A stretch of DNA of 64,000 nt from Lachnospiraceae bacterium (GCA_014804675.1 JAAUZH010000009.1:159684-223683); one strand, 5' to 3'; shown: positions 53,334 through 63,330, counted from the stretch's first letter. Notes: generated from the letters alone by a model not told the origin. Numbers and translations: made by a program.

Positions 53334-53353
53334 CCCTATGAATTGGCATAGGG
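53334..53353 (+). other. Hairpin between the tRNA-like pair and the tape measure gene
   Basis: CCCTATG and CATAGGG, seven perfect pairs, loop AATTGG. No T-run, so probably a structural or processing element rather than a terminator. Confidence 0.6.
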
Positions 53354-53418
53354 GAAGGGCGAAAAGGCGCCGGTAGACGTGTAATGTGTTTGCTGGTGCT
53401 TTTTGTTTGAGGTAGATT

Positions 53419-56331
53419 ATGGCGCAGTATGACGGAATTGTAAGGATAAATACAGAGATAAATGCAAAAAACGCAAAAATTCAGCTTGCCACGCTTGAGA
53501 ATAAAATTGTCAAAACCGCTGACAAGATAGCTTCGTTGCACTCAAAAATGGAAAGCCTGAAAGAAGCGAAAATACCTACACAAGAATACATTGAAGTCCA
53601 AAAACAAATCGAAGCAACGCAAAAGAAATTAGATATTCTTAGTGAAAGGCAGGAAAGATTTGTTGAAACAGGCGGAAAAACCAACTCATATGCATATCAA
53701 AGAATGTTGTACGACATAGCACAGTTGGAAAATAGCTTGAAATTTGCGCAAGGAGAATTGCAAGACCTTGTAGATTCTGGAAAGGCTTTTACTCTTGGTA
53801 GCGACACGCAAGAGTATGCCAACCTTGAACAGCAGTTAAAGTATGCAGAAAATGAAATGGACGTTTTGAGTCAAAAACATGACGTCCAAAGTCTCAAGGT
53901 TCAAAAAGCAGAGGAAGAGTATAAAAAGCTTGGAAGCGTAGCTGTAAACTCCTTAAAAAAGATAACATCCGTAGTAAAAAGCTCCGCAATCAAATCAATG
54001 CAAATGCTTGGGAATGCTGTAAAAAAAGCAGGAGCTTCCATAAAAGGTATCGCTTCAAAACTGCTCGGAATAGGAAAAAGTTCAAAAAGTGCATCTGCCG
54101 GAATTGCATCAATGGGAATTGGATTTAAAAACCTACTGAAATACGGCCTTGGAATCCGAAGCATGTATGCGCTGATTAACAAGTTTCGGACGGCGGTAAA
54201 AGAAGGATTCCAAAATCTTGCGCAGTATTCCACTCCTGTGAATAGTGCGTTATCTTCCCTGAAGTCCTCACTCACACAGCTGAAAAACAGCCTTGCCACT
54301 GCATTTGCACCAATACTGACAGCTGTTGCCCCTGCGCTTACCACGCTTATTAACCTTGCATCAAGGGCGGCGACGGCTGTCGGTATGCTGATTGCCGCAT
54401 TGACTGGCCAGAAAACTTTTACAAAAGCCAAATCAGTCCAGGAGGACTATGCAAAAAGCCTTGATGGTACAGCAAAGAGTGCAAAAAATGCAAATAAACA
54501 GCTGTCTTCTCTTGATAAACTGAACAACCTTACTACAAATGATTCCGGTGGAGGTGATGGTGGAGGTGCCGGTGCAGGCGATATGTTCGAGGATGTAACT
54601 ATCCCGGATAAATTCAAAGACATTGCTCAATGGCTTAAAGATATGTGGGATAAGGCTGATTTTACAGAGTTAGGCAAAGCACTTGGAGAAAAGTTAAAAA
54701 ATGTGCTCGACAATATCCCGTGGGACAAAATCAAAGAAACTGCAAGGAAAATAGGTAAAAGTTTGGCAACCTTGATAAACGGTTTTGTCGAAGTTGATGG
54801 TTTGGGAGAATCCATAGGACGTACACTTGCAGAAGCAATCAACACGGGATTTGAGTTTTTAAATGCTTTTGTACATAATCTGCACTGGGAATCTATCGGA
54901 AAATTCATTGCAGAGACTGTAAACGGATTTTTTACTAATATAGATTGGAATTTGATTTACGACACATTTATTACCGGTGCAAAAGGGCTTGGAGACGCAA
55001 TAAACACTTTTGTCGACTATCTGGATTGGGAAGCGATAGCAAATTCTGTTTCAAACTTTTTCAATACTTTTGTAGATACAGTTTATACTTTTGTTACTAC
55101 CATAAATTGGAAAGAGCTTGGGGAAAAAGTCGGAAAGGCCATATCAGACGCATGGACAGGAATCGACTGGAAAAAGGCGGGGGAAACCGTTGGTGAGATT
55201 TTCAAGGCATTTTTTGACTTTATTGGAAATGCCATCGAAAATATAGACTGGTGGGCAGTTGGTGAAACCGTAAAGGATTTTCTTATCGGCATAGACTGGG
55301 CTGGCGTAGCAGAGTCATTTTTTGAAGCAGTTGGCGCAGCAATCGGCGGTTTTGCAGCATTTATCGGCGGATTAATATCTGACGGTGTTGAAGAAGCAAA
55401 GCAATATTTCCAAGACAAAATTGACGAAGCTGGAGGAAATGTTGTTGAAGGAATTTTTAATGGAATTATAGAAGCTGTTAAGAATATAGGAAGTTGGATA
55501 AACGAACACATTTTCCAGCCGTTTATCGAAGGGTTTAAAAAGGCTTTTGGAATTCACTCCCCATCTACAGTCATGGCAGAAATGGGAACATACATCATAC
55601 AAGGTCTGCTGGACGGTATTACAAGCCTTGTAGACAAAGTAACCGAGACTTGGCAGTCCATGAAAGAAAAAGCTTTGGAAATATGGGAAGATATCAAAAC
55701 AGGATTATCCGAAAAATGGGAATCCATGAAAGAAACTGCAACAACTAAATGGGCTGACATAAAAGAGAATCTTTCTAAAAAATGGGAAGATATGAAAGAA
55801 AATGCGTCCAAAACTTTTGAAGATATGAAAGAAAGTATATCTGAAACATGGGACGGATTATGGACAAATATAAAAGGTGTAATTAACAGTATTTTGGGCG
55901 GCGTGGAAAGCATGGCAAATGGGATTGTAAAAGCAATCAACACCGTTATATCGGCTATGAATGGTTTGCATTTTGACATTCCGGATTGGGTGCCTGGAGT
56001 TGGCGGAAATACATTTGGTTTTAACATACCAGAAATTCCAAATGTATCTATTCCAAAACTTGCTACAGGAGCAGTCATCCCGGCAAACAGGGAGTTTCTT
56101 GCAGTATTGGGAGACCAGAAACATGGGACAAATATCGAAGCACCGTTGGATACAATTGTGGATGCTATGAAGATAGCATTGAAAAATAGCGGATTTTCTT
56201 CCGGTTCTGGAAACGAAAAAATCACAATAGAAGTTCCGGTTATTCTTGACAATAGAGAAATTGGTAGAGCAGTTGCAAAATACGACAGGGACTATTTTAA
56301 ACGAACCGGAAAACCTCTGCTTTCATACTAG
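53419..56331 (+). CDS. Tail tape measure protein
   Basis: 970 residues. An N-terminal coiled coil (~20-180) is followed by Ala/Gly-rich helical hydrophobic segments (~220-340), Gly-rich DSGGGDGGGAGAG, repeats with Trp-Lys (WESMKETATTKWADIK...), and a C-terminal HSPSTVMAEMG motif with a globular end. Sets tail length: at ~1.5 Angstrom per residue about 145 nm (rule-of-thumb). Its gene is shorter than many tape measures. Confidence 0.93.
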   Translation: MAQYDGIVRINTEINAKNAKIQLATLENKIVKTADKIASLHSKMESLKEAKIPTQEYIEVQKQIEATQKKLDILSERQERFVETGGKTNSYAYQRMLYDIAQLENSLKFAQGELQDLVDSGKAFTLGSDTQEYANLEQQLKYAENEMDVLSQKHDVQSLKVQKAEEEYKKLGSVAVNSLKKITSVVKSSAIKSMQMLGNAVKKAGASIKGIASKLLGIGKSSKSASAGIASMGIGFKNLLKYGLGIRSMYALINKFRTAVKEGFQNLAQYSTPVNSALSSLKSSLTQLKNSLATAFAPILTAVAPALTTLINLASRAATAVGMLIAALTGQKTFTKAKSVQEDYAKSLDGTAKSAKNANKQLSSLDKLNNLTTNDSGGGDGGGAGAGDMFEDVTIPDKFKDIAQWLKDMWDKADFTELGKALGEKLKNVLDNIPWDKIKETARKIGKSLATLINGFVEVDGLGESIGRTLAEAINTGFEFLNAFVHNLHWESIGKFIAETVNGFFTNIDWNLIYDTFITGAKGLGDAINTFVDYLDWEAIANSVSNFFNTFVDTVYTFVTTINWKELGEKVGKAISDAWTGIDWKKAGETVGEIFKAFFDFIGNAIENIDWWAVGETVKDFLIGIDWAGVAESFFEAVGAAIGGFAAFIGGLISDGVEEAKQYFQDKIDEAGGNVVEGIFNGIIEAVKNIGSWINEHIFQPFIEGFKKAFGIHSPSTVMAEMGTYIIQGLLDGITSLVDKVTETWQSMKEKALEIWEDIKTGLSEKWESMKETATTKWADIKENLSKKWEDMKENASKTFEDMKESISETWDGLWTNIKGVINSILGGVESMANGIVKAINTVISAMNGLHFDIPDWVPGVGGNTFGFNIPEIPNVSIPKLATGAVIPANREFLAVLGDQKHGTNIEAPLDTIVDAMKIALKNSGFSSGSGNEKITIEVPVILDNREIGRAVAKYDRDYFKRTGKPLLSY

Positions 56332-56342
56332 GAGTAATTATT

Positions 56343-56771
56343 ATGGCGTATAAAGGATTTCTTTTTCAGTTTGGTAACTACATATTTCCGAATAAATACA
56401 TAAAATTTGACACTTACGACATATTACCAGACCAAAGGCAGGACTTGGATAGTTATACAGACGCAAACGGAATAACACACAGGAATGCATTGAAACATAC
56501 CAAGTCTAATATTACATTTAGCACTCTTGAAATGTCTGAATCTGCAATGAATGAAATACTGAAGAAATTAGAAGAGAATTATTCGAACGAAAACGAGACT
56601 GATTCAAATTGCATATATTTCAACCCGAGAAAAGCATGGAATCCAGCGAACGCATATCAGACCGGTCATTTTTATTTAGACCCGAGTTTGAAATTTAGAA
56701 TAAAAAAAGAGGATGAAAACGGAAAATCGATAAAATACGGCGAAATGCAGTGGCTTTTTATTGAATATTGA
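56343..56771 (+). CDS. DUF6711-like distal tail protein
   Basis: 142 residues. MAYKGFLFQFGNYIFPNKYIKFDTYDILPDQRQDLDSYTDANGITHR then HFYLDPSLKFRI. Found between tape measure and tail-tip peptidase; likely connects tube and tip. Confidence 0.7.
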   Translation: MAYKGFLFQFGNYIFPNKYIKFDTYDILPDQRQDLDSYTDANGITHRNALKHTKSNITFSTLEMSESAMNEILKKLEENYSNENETDSNCIYFNPRKAWNPANAYQTGHFYLDPSLKFRIKKEDENGKSIKYGEMQWLFIEY

Positions 56772-56789
56772 TAATATTGAGGTAGACAT

Positions 56790-58856
56790 ATGGTTGATTA
56801 CAAATATTTTGACTTATTCCAGCAGGACAGTGTTGACAAACAACTGATAATACAATTTGATAATACGACTATAACGAACGAAAATTTGTTTAACCAATCT
56901 TTCATCCTAGGAGAAAGCCTCTGTTCAGAACAAGAACTTCGTTTCGGCTCTTGCGAGGCAAGTTCTGTTAAATTTAAGGTTGCAAATATAGTTTCTCCGA
57001 TGAAAAACAAGTGGATTACTGTCAAGATGGTTCTTAACGGACATACAGACGAACCATTTATGTTTGGAAAATATAAGGTCGCAGAAGACAAGGTAACAGC
57101 TGACAGACAGTGGAGAGATATCACGGCTTATGATATCATGTATGACATTGTCAATTCGGATGTGGCGGCGTGGTATAACTCCGTTCTACCGAGCAAAGAC
57201 CGTAAAATGACATTAAAACAGTTCCGGGAGAGCTTTATCCGACATTTTGGACTGACAGAAGTTGTGCCGGCTGGCGGACTTGTCAACGATAACATGACCA
57301 TCGAAAAGACAATAGATATCGTTGCAAGCGAATCTTCTGAATCAGAATTAGAGCAGGTTAGTGTGATAGGAGAAACATTAAGCGGTCTTGACGTTATTAC
57401 GGCAATCTGTGAGATTAACGGGTGCTTTGGGCATATTACTAGAGAAGGAAAATTCCGGTATATTTATTTGCCACAGGCTATTCAGGGTTTATATCCGGCG
57501 AATAATCTATTCCCTGACCATGCACCGGACTATCTTCCTTGGCAGCAAAGAACAGGGCATTTATACCCGCAAGAACCAAAGTCAACAAGAGTAGGAGCGG
57601 ATGGGACATATATCGGACATCCCAATTACGAAGATTATCTTTGCAAGACTATAGATAAACTTCAAATACGGCAGGAAGAAAACGACATTGGAGTTATTGT
57701 AGGCAGAACCGGAGAAAACTGCTATATCATTGAGGATAACTTTCTTGTATATGGCAAAGGAAGCGAAGAGCTTTGGCGGATTGCGAATAATGTATTTAAT
57801 AAGATTACTGATATTGTTTACAGACCATTCAATGCGGATGTGAAAGGAAATCCGTGCTTAGAAGTTGGAGACCCTATCAGAATTACGACAATGCATGAAT
57901 TGATTGAAAGCTATATATTGCAACGCACACTGAAAGGCACACAAGCACTTAGGGATGATTATACCGCTGATGGAGTGGAAATGTACAGTGAGCAAGTCAA
58001 TGGAGTGCAAAAATCAATATTACAGTTAAAAGGGAAAAGCAACGCTTTTGAAAGGACGATTGAGGAAACAAAATCCGAATTAAAAGATGTAGGGCAAGAT
58101 GTACGATCTTTATATCATCAAACACCAAATAGCATTGAAATGTCCGTAAGAAACGGAGAAAAAACAGCCGGAATATACATTTCTATAAAAAACAAAGATG
58201 GAGAAGAAATAAGCAATACAAACGGCGACATAGTAATGACTGGAATTGTTACTTTTAAAAATCTCACAGGAGAAGAAGGTACTACAAGAATTAACGGAGG
58301 ATTGATAGAGACAAAAACATTAAGCTGTAACACCTTAAATGGAGGAGAAATTTTAGGTCAGATTTTTAAAGGCGGCGGCTTGACCATAGTCCAAGATGGA
58401 AAAACAGAAACAGAATATTATAACTTTGAAGTTTCCAAAACAAAAACAACTGTTAGGGATAAATTTTACATAGCAGACACAGACGGGAATACATATCTTA
58501 GTTTTAATGCTACGGGAGACAATGCCAAGCTTATAATTAAAAACACCGCACTATCGTTAGGGAATGATATAGTTTTAGACCCTGAAAAAAACCTGGCAGT
58601 TTTTTCCACTCCGCAAAAAATATTGATAAAAGGACGTGGAAATAGCCCGCAAAGACCAGGGACATGGCCTACAGACAATCCCCAAATTTATAAAAGTTAT
58701 AAATTAAGCGATGGAAGCACTATTAAAGCTTGGGATATCGGAGATGCCATACAGTATATAGCAAAAGATTTATATGATACCGAGATGGAAAAATACGACA
58801 AAGATTTAAATGATAAAATTGATGCGAGGCTAAGAGCACATGGATTGATTAAATAG
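56790..58856 (+). CDS. Tail-tip protein (prophage endopeptidase-tail-like)
   Basis: 688 residues. The N-terminal half (FILGESLCSEQELRFGSCEASSVKFKV...) is a beta-rich tail hub fold, continuing to YKVAEDKVTADRQWRDITAYDIMYDIVNSD. A C-terminal repeated beta region with SIKNKDGEEISN then precedes a coil. By place it is the tail-associated lysin/hub protein; catalytic residues are not evident. Confidence 0.75.
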   Translation: MVDYKYFDLFQQDSVDKQLIIQFDNTTITNENLFNQSFILGESLCSEQELRFGSCEASSVKFKVANIVSPMKNKWITVKMVLNGHTDEPFMFGKYKVAEDKVTADRQWRDITAYDIMYDIVNSDVAAWYNSVLPSKDRKMTLKQFRESFIRHFGLTEVVPAGGLVNDNMTIEKTIDIVASESSESELEQVSVIGETLSGLDVITAICEINGCFGHITREGKFRYIYLPQAIQGLYPANNLFPDHAPDYLPWQQRTGHLYPQEPKSTRVGADGTYIGHPNYEDYLCKTIDKLQIRQEENDIGVIVGRTGENCYIIEDNFLVYGKGSEELWRIANNVFNKITDIVYRPFNADVKGNPCLEVGDPIRITTMHELIESYILQRTLKGTQALRDDYTADGVEMYSEQVNGVQKSILQLKGKSNAFERTIEETKSELKDVGQDVRSLYHQTPNSIEMSVRNGEKTAGIYISIKNKDGEEISNTNGDIVMTGIVTFKNLTGEEGTTRINGGLIETKTLSCNTLNGGEILGQIFKGGGLTIVQDGKTETEYYNFEVSKTKTTVRDKFYIADTDGNTYLSFNATGDNAKLIIKNTALSLGNDIVLDPEKNLAVFSTPQKILIKGRGNSPQRPGTWPTDNPQIYKSYKLSDGSTIKAWDIGDAIQYIAKDLYDTEMEKYDKDLNDKIDARLRAHGLIK

Positions 58857-58870
58857 AACGGAGGTAAAAA

Positions 58871-60646
58871 ATGAATAAATGCTATTACAGAATACTTTGG
58901 GAGAATTATCCGAGTGATAAGACCCCCCTGAATGAGCAGAATCTCAACAAAATAGATGTGGCTACGGATGAGATGGACAACCGTATCATCACTCTTGATT
59001 CCACCAAATTTGACAAGTCAGAGGCACAGCTGCTTGTCAAGTACATAGAATATGACGAGGATACCGGCATATTTACGGTTACTCACTATAATGGTGCGAA
59101 GTATACCATCGACACTCTGCTGGAAAAGTTGGCAATCAATTTTGACTATAACTACCAGACACAGCGGCTTATCATCCAACTGTCAGACGGTACGGTTAAA
59201 TATGTGGATTTATCTGCACTTCTCACGCAGTATGAATTTTTGGATTCTGATACAGTTACTTTTACAGTGGATAATTCCGGGAAAGTAACGGCAAAAATCA
59301 AGGATGGAAGCATACAGGAAAAGCATTTAAACCCAAATTATCTGGCAGACGTCAAGGTAGAAGTTGCAAAAGCAAAATCTAGCGCAGATAATGCCAGCGA
59401 AAAAGCAAAAGAAGCTTACGAAAGCGCTATTTTGTCAAAGTCATACAGTGATGGAAACACAGGAACAAGAGATGGCGAAAATACGGACAATGCTAAATAT
59501 TACAGCGAAAAAGCAAAAGAAGCCCTTAAAATTTTGGAATCCTCTGGAAACGTTGTAAGTGTTAACGGGCAAACCGGAGTTGTGACATTGGGAGCTTCTG
59601 ATGTAGGTGCTATTTCAAAAACTGGAGACACCATGACAGGGAATCTTGTGGTAGAAAATGGAGGAATAGTAGTCCAAAAACTCGGAAATGGTTTTTATGT
59701 TAGAAACCCAACCAACCCAGACAATCAAATTGGTCTTGCCATCTCTTCTGACGGAGCACGTGGGATAGTGACACCGACAGGCGGTTTTATTTTAAGCGTA
59801 GATTTAAATGACAATGTAGTTTTGCATGGTACTGCAACCAATGCAATCAGTGCAATCGGTGCAACCAATGCAGTCAATGACTATATCGGCAGAAAAATTT
59901 CTGATACATATGCATTAAAAGAAAATTATAACATCATATACACTGGTATTAGAATCACCGGTTGTGATGAAATAAAAGTGCTTGAAACACCATACATAAA
60001 CGTTACAACATTCGGAAATTCCTACGAAGAAAGCGGTGATAATGATTTTGTAGCTTTTCAAAACCAAGCATTTACTCCATATTCAACAAGTGGTATCGTC
60101 AAACTTGGCACCCCAGCAAAAAAATGGGGACAAATATATTCGACTAATTCAGTTATTGCTACATCTGACAGAAAAGAAAAGAAAGATATTGCTTTTTTGG
60201 ATAATGAATTAACTATAAAATTTATAATGGGTTTAATTCCTAAAATGTTTAAATTTATAAATGGAACATCCGGAAGGGTACATTATGGCTTTATAGCACA
60301 AGATGTAGAAAAGCTGTTGGAAGAATTAGGAATTAGTTCGTTAGACTTTGCAGGATTTATCAAATCTCCAAAAACAAAAACTACGGAAAAAGAGATTGAG
60401 CGAGAAGTTGAAAAAGACGGAAAAATAGTCATAGAAAAATCCATCATATCAGAAGATGAAATTATAGAAGGGGAATATACATATGGATTGAGGTATGAGG
60501 AATTTATAAGCTTATCAATAAAAATGGAGCAGATTATTTATGAATTATATATGGCTCAAAATGAAACGATTCAAAAGCAGAATGAAACGATTCAAAATTT
60601 ATTAGATAGAATTGAACTGATAGAGAAACATCTAAATTTAACATAA
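58871..60646 (+). CDS. Tail fibre with C-terminal S74 chaperone domain
   Basis: 591 residues. The N-terminus (MNKCYYRILWENYPSDKTPLNEQNLNKID) attaches to the tail. A collagen-free beta stalk has VSVNGQTGVVTLGASDVGAIS and then a receptor region. The C-terminal ~150 residues are a peptidase S74 intramolecular chaperone: SDRKEKKDIAFLDNELTIKFI and YGFIAQDVEKLL, with the cleavage Ser at the SDR motif. The chaperone trimerises the fibre and then cuts itself off (family knowledge). Probable host-range determinant. Confidence 0.88.
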   Translation: MNKCYYRILWENYPSDKTPLNEQNLNKIDVATDEMDNRIITLDSTKFDKSEAQLLVKYIEYDEDTGIFTVTHYNGAKYTIDTLLEKLAINFDYNYQTQRLIIQLSDGTVKYVDLSALLTQYEFLDSDTVTFTVDNSGKVTAKIKDGSIQEKHLNPNYLADVKVEVAKAKSSADNASEKAKEAYESAILSKSYSDGNTGTRDGENTDNAKYYSEKAKEALKILESSGNVVSVNGQTGVVTLGASDVGAISKTGDTMTGNLVVENGGIVVQKLGNGFYVRNPTNPDNQIGLAISSDGARGIVTPTGGFILSVDLNDNVVLHGTATNAISAIGATNAVNDYIGRKISDTYALKENYNIIYTGIRITGCDEIKVLETPYINVTTFGNSYEESGDNDFVAFQNQAFTPYSTSGIVKLGTPAKKWGQIYSTNSVIATSDRKEKKDIAFLDNELTIKFIMGLIPKMFKFINGTSGRVHYGFIAQDVEKLLEELGISSLDFAGFIKSPKTKTTEKEIEREVEKDGKIVIEKSIISEDEIIEGEYTYGLRYEEFISLSIKMEQIIYELYMAQNETIQKQNETIQNLLDRIELIEKHLNLT

Positions 60647-60656
60647 GGAGGTTTGT

Positions 60657-61013
60657 ATGGACGACTTTATAACAAGACAAGAACACGATGAATTTACTCG
60701 CCGAATAGAATCCGAACACAAACGGCTTGCGGAAGAGGACAAGCGGCAGAATCGCCGTATAGACGAATTAGAGGAAAGTGTCAAAGAAATACATAAACTG
60801 ACGGTATCTATGGAAAAAATGTCTGTCAATATGCAATCTATGTTGGAAGCCATCGAGCGGCAGGGGAATCTGATTGAGAAGCAGACAAGCCGGATTGATG
60901 AGATTGAACAGGAACCAGCAAACGATTACAAACAAATCAAAACAATAGTTACAACAACAATCATCACCGCTATTGTTGAGGCGGTTGCTGTTGCGATAAT
61001 TGCACTTTTATAG
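60657..61013 (+). CDS. XhlA-like membrane-anchored coiled-coil protein
   Basis: 118 residues. A long coiled coil (residues ~10-85) and one C-terminal membrane span (IKTIVTTTIITAIVEAVAVAIIALL). Such proteins pair with the holin before the endolysin (haemolysin XhlA-like). GGAGG precedes the ATG. Confidence 0.8.
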   Translation: MDDFITRQEHDEFTRRIESEHKRLAEEDKRQNRRIDELEESVKEIHKLTVSMEKMSVNMQSMLEAIERQGNLIEKQTSRIDEIEQEPANDYKQIKTIVTTTIITAIVEAVAVAIIALL

Positions 61014-61027
61014 AAAGGAGAAATATT

Positions 61028-61243
61028 ATGAAAAACAGAGATTGGATTGAATGGGCGAAAGCCGCAGGAGTTAGAGCGGTTAAAACAATGGCACAGGCGT
61101 TTATCGCCAGTGTAGGTACTGCGGCCGCTCTTGGGCAGGTAGACTGGAAATATGTTTTATCAGCATCTATTTTGGCGGGAATTTTGTCCATCGCAACATC
61201 ACTGGCAGGATTGCCGGAATTAAAAGAAAGTGAGGATAAATAA
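61028..61243 (+). CDS. Holin (r1t-like)
   Basis: 71 residues, two membrane segments separated by a short turn: MKNRDWIEWAKAAGVRAVKTMAQAFIASVGTAAALGQVDWKYVLSASILAGILSIATSLAGLPE. Matches the phage r1t holin family. Its stop overlaps the endolysin start. Confidence 0.9.
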   Translation: MKNRDWIEWAKAAGVRAVKTMAQAFIASVGTAAALGQVDWKYVLSASILAGILSIATSLAGLPELKESEDK

Positions 61244-61965
61244 TGAGAATCAATGTACATGCCGGTCACAATCCGGACGGGAAAGTTGCTTGTGGGGCAG
61301 TAGGATTTATACAAGAATCCACAGAAGCAAGGAAAGTAAAAGATGAGGTAATCAGTCAGCTTAGGCAGTTGGGACATACTGTATACGACTGTACGTGCAA
61401 CAACGGCACAAGTCAGGCAGATGTTCTGGCGAAGATTGTAGGTGCCTGCAATTCGCACGACGTAGACCTGGATGTATCCATACATTTTAATGCCGGAGCG
61501 AATGACAAAGCAGGAAACGGTAAGACAACAGGGGTGGAAGTATTGGTCTACAGCACAGCAGGAAAGGCAAAACAGCCATCTGAAAACGTATGTGCAAGCA
61601 TTTCTTCACTTGGATTTAAAAACCGTGGAATTAAAGCAAATACAAGCCTTTATTTTCTACGCAACACCAAGGATCCGGCCATGCTGATTGAGTGCTGTTT
61701 CGTTGACGATAAGGATGACGTACAGCTTTATGATTATAAAAAGATGGCAGAAGCGATTGTATGTGGAATTACTGGGCAAAAAGCACAGGAAAAAAGCATT
61801 ATTTCAAGCGAAGAAACTGTTATATCCGTAGTAGAAACACCGACTGGAGACGAAAATTCAATCTACCGTGTGCAGGTTGGAGCATATTCTGTTAAAGAAA
61901 ATGCGGACAGGATGCAGAAAACTCTTAAAGATGCAGGATTTGATGCAATTGTTGTGAGGTCATGA
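61243..61965 (+). CDS. N-acetylmuramoyl-L-alanine amidase with SPOR domain (endolysin)
   Basis: 240 residues. Amidase_3 domain (1-178): zinc ligands in VHAGHN and SIHFNAG, and the catalytic Glu in IECCFVDD. A SPOR-type domain of ~40 residues (IYRVQVGAYSVKENADRMQKTLKDAGFDAIVV) follows and would bind denuded glycan strands. Cuts the amide bond between MurNAc and L-Ala for lysis. Terminator follows. Confidence 0.93.
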   Translation: MRINVHAGHNPDGKVACGAVGFIQESTEARKVKDEVISQLRQLGHTVYDCTCNNGTSQADVLAKIVGACNSHDVDLDVSIHFNAGANDKAGNGKTTGVEVLVYSTAGKAKQPSENVCASISSLGFKNRGIKANTSLYFLRNTKDPAMLIECCFVDDKDDVQLYDYKKMAEAIVCGITGQKAQEKSIISSEETVISVVETPTGDENSIYRVQVGAYSVKENADRMQKTLKDAGFDAIVVRS

Positions 61966-61967
61966 CA

Positions 61968-62007
61968 AAAAGGCGGCAGGGAAAACCTACCGCCTTTTAT
62001 ACTTTTT
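61968..62007 (+). terminator. Terminator of the lysis operon
   Basis: AAAAGGCGG and CCGCCTTTT arms, then TATACTTTTTT. Confidence 0.92.
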
Positions 62008-62033
62008 TCTCATTTTCCTGTAAATTGTGTGAT

Positions 62034-62666
62034 TTATTTTATAGAAAGAATCATTTTATCATCCGGGCTATCTTTCAATGTAATCCATGCACCAATTTCA
62101 AGTTCAATGTCTGTAGTATCATCTCTAAGAACAAACCCAGAACAAACTTCAACAGAAACTCCCGGTTTTATTTCAGAACTGCTATCTTTGTTATCTGTAT
62201 CTACATAAAATAGAGAAGTATCTAATTCTACGCCATTTTGAAACGCTTTATCTGAAACTGTATAGTCAAATGTTTTCCCTTCGTCTGAATTGTTCGTAAA
62301 TTCATAATAAACAGCAACACATTTATCACCGGCCATATTTTCGACTATTTCATGCTTGATATATTTTACAGTGCAATCAGAAATTTCAACGTCAATAATA
62401 TCATCAGACAATGGGTCTTCTTTGCTGTTGGACGGATTTTGCGCAGACATCTGGCTGTTTTGGCTATCAGAATTATCGCTAACTTGTGCATCCTTATCAC
62501 TCCCACCGCCTGCTACCGCACTGAAAATTCCAATAATCACAACTCCTATGATTACCCACTTCAAAACTCCACTCTGTTTCTTCCTGCAATTCGGGCACAC
62601 CTTTGCTCCTACTGGAATTTCCGTCTTGCAGTATTTGCATAATTTAGTTACTTGTTTTTCTACCAT
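62034..62666 (-). CDS. Zinc-ribbon, membrane-anchored DUF5067-like protein
   Basis: 210 residues. Zinc ribbon CKYCKTEIPVGAKVCPNC (residues ~10-27), a membrane span (~36-53), a Ser/Asp/Asn-rich linker, and an extracellular beta domain (VEISDCTVKYIKHEIVEN...YYEFTNNSDEGKTF) of the DUF5067 type. It is on the opposite strand in the lysis-lysogeny gap, a place typical of morons expressed in the lysogen. May alter host surface or exclude other phages; unproven. Confidence 0.8.
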   Translation of the reverse strand: MVEKQVTKLCKYCKTEIPVGAKVCPNCRKKQSGVLKWVIIGVVIIGIFSAVAGGGSDKDAQVSDNSDSQNSQMSAQNPSNSKEDPLSDDIIDVEISDCTVKYIKHEIVENMAGDKCVAVYYEFTNNSDEGKTFDYTVSDKAFQNGVELDTSLFYVDTDNKDSSSEIKPGVSVEVCSGFVLRDDTTDIELEIGAWITLKDSPDDKMILSIK

Positions 62667-62801
62667 AACATTTTCATCCTTTTCTTAATTTTTTACAAAG
62701 TGTATCACAAAATTCTACAAAAATCAAACACTAAATTTGATAAAATAATTATTTCAGTTACATCATTACAATTTCTACTACATAAAATAAGGAGGAAAAC
62801 T

Positions 62802-62945
62802 ATGAAAAACCAAAAAGAAACAAGTGTTATTATTAAGGAAAAGGAGTGGTATAAGGAGAAAATTGTTGAAATGATCGAAAAGATTGATAATGTGGAATAC
62901 ATAGAAAGTATCTACTCATTCGTCAAAGTATTTTTCGAAGATTAA
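62802..62945 (+). CDS. 47-residue helical protein
   Basis: MKNQKETSVIIKEKEWYKEKIVEMIEKIDNVEYIESIYSFVKVFF. A strong AAGGAGG precedes the ATG; a bidirectional hairpin follows. Small proteins of this shape recur near phage repressors in Lachnospiraceae (recollection). Function unknown. Confidence 0.6.
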   Translation: MKNQKETSVIIKEKEWYKEKIVEMIEKIDNVEYIESIYSFVKVFFED

Positions 62946-62950
62946 AGAAA

Positions 62951-62970
62951 AGAGGGCGTTATTGCCCTCT
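62951..62970. terminator. Bidirectional terminator
   Basis: AGAGGGC and GCCCTCT arms around GTTATT, between convergent genes. T-run is weak on both strands. Confidence 0.7.
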
Positions 62971-63330
62971 CTCCTTTCTTTTCTCGTGCATTTTGTCCGC
63001 TATGATACGCAAAGCCTTTTTGCTGTCCGGGTCTAACTCCATGTAAACCTCTATCAGTTCTTTGATAAATTCCTCGTCCCCTTTTTTGATTTGTGCAAGA
63101 TAAGTTGATAGTTTGTCTGGTGGTTTCATTGGTGGTGTTCCATTCCGGAGCCACTCTTCGTTTATCCCGCATTTTTGGCAAATCAACTGAATCGCTGCAT
63201 CAGATGGAACTCTGCGCCCTATTTCATAGCTTGCAAGATTTGATTTTGGTATCCCCAAAAATTCTGAAAAAGTATCTTGCGTTTTTCCATATGGGGACAT
63301 TTTTCTAATCTCCTTTATCCTATTTTTCAT
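62959..63330 (-). CDS. XRE-family prophage repressor
   Basis: About 123 residues from the Met at 63330, seven bases after GAAAGGAGG; the longer ORF start would include the RBS. HTH: TFSEFLGIPKSNLASYEIGRRVPSDAAIQLICQKCGINEEWLRNG, the lambda-repressor-like arrangement with GxxExWL, then a C-terminal oligomerisation helix pair. No self-cleavage domain is visible. Divergent from the early promoter at 63403. Confidence 0.9.
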   Translation of the reverse strand: MKNRIKEIRKMSPYGKTQDTFSEFLGIPKSNLASYEIGRRVPSDAAIQLICQKCGINEEWLRNGTPPMKPPDKLSTYLAQIKKGDEEFIKELIEVYMELDPDSKKALRIIADKMHEKRKERGQ

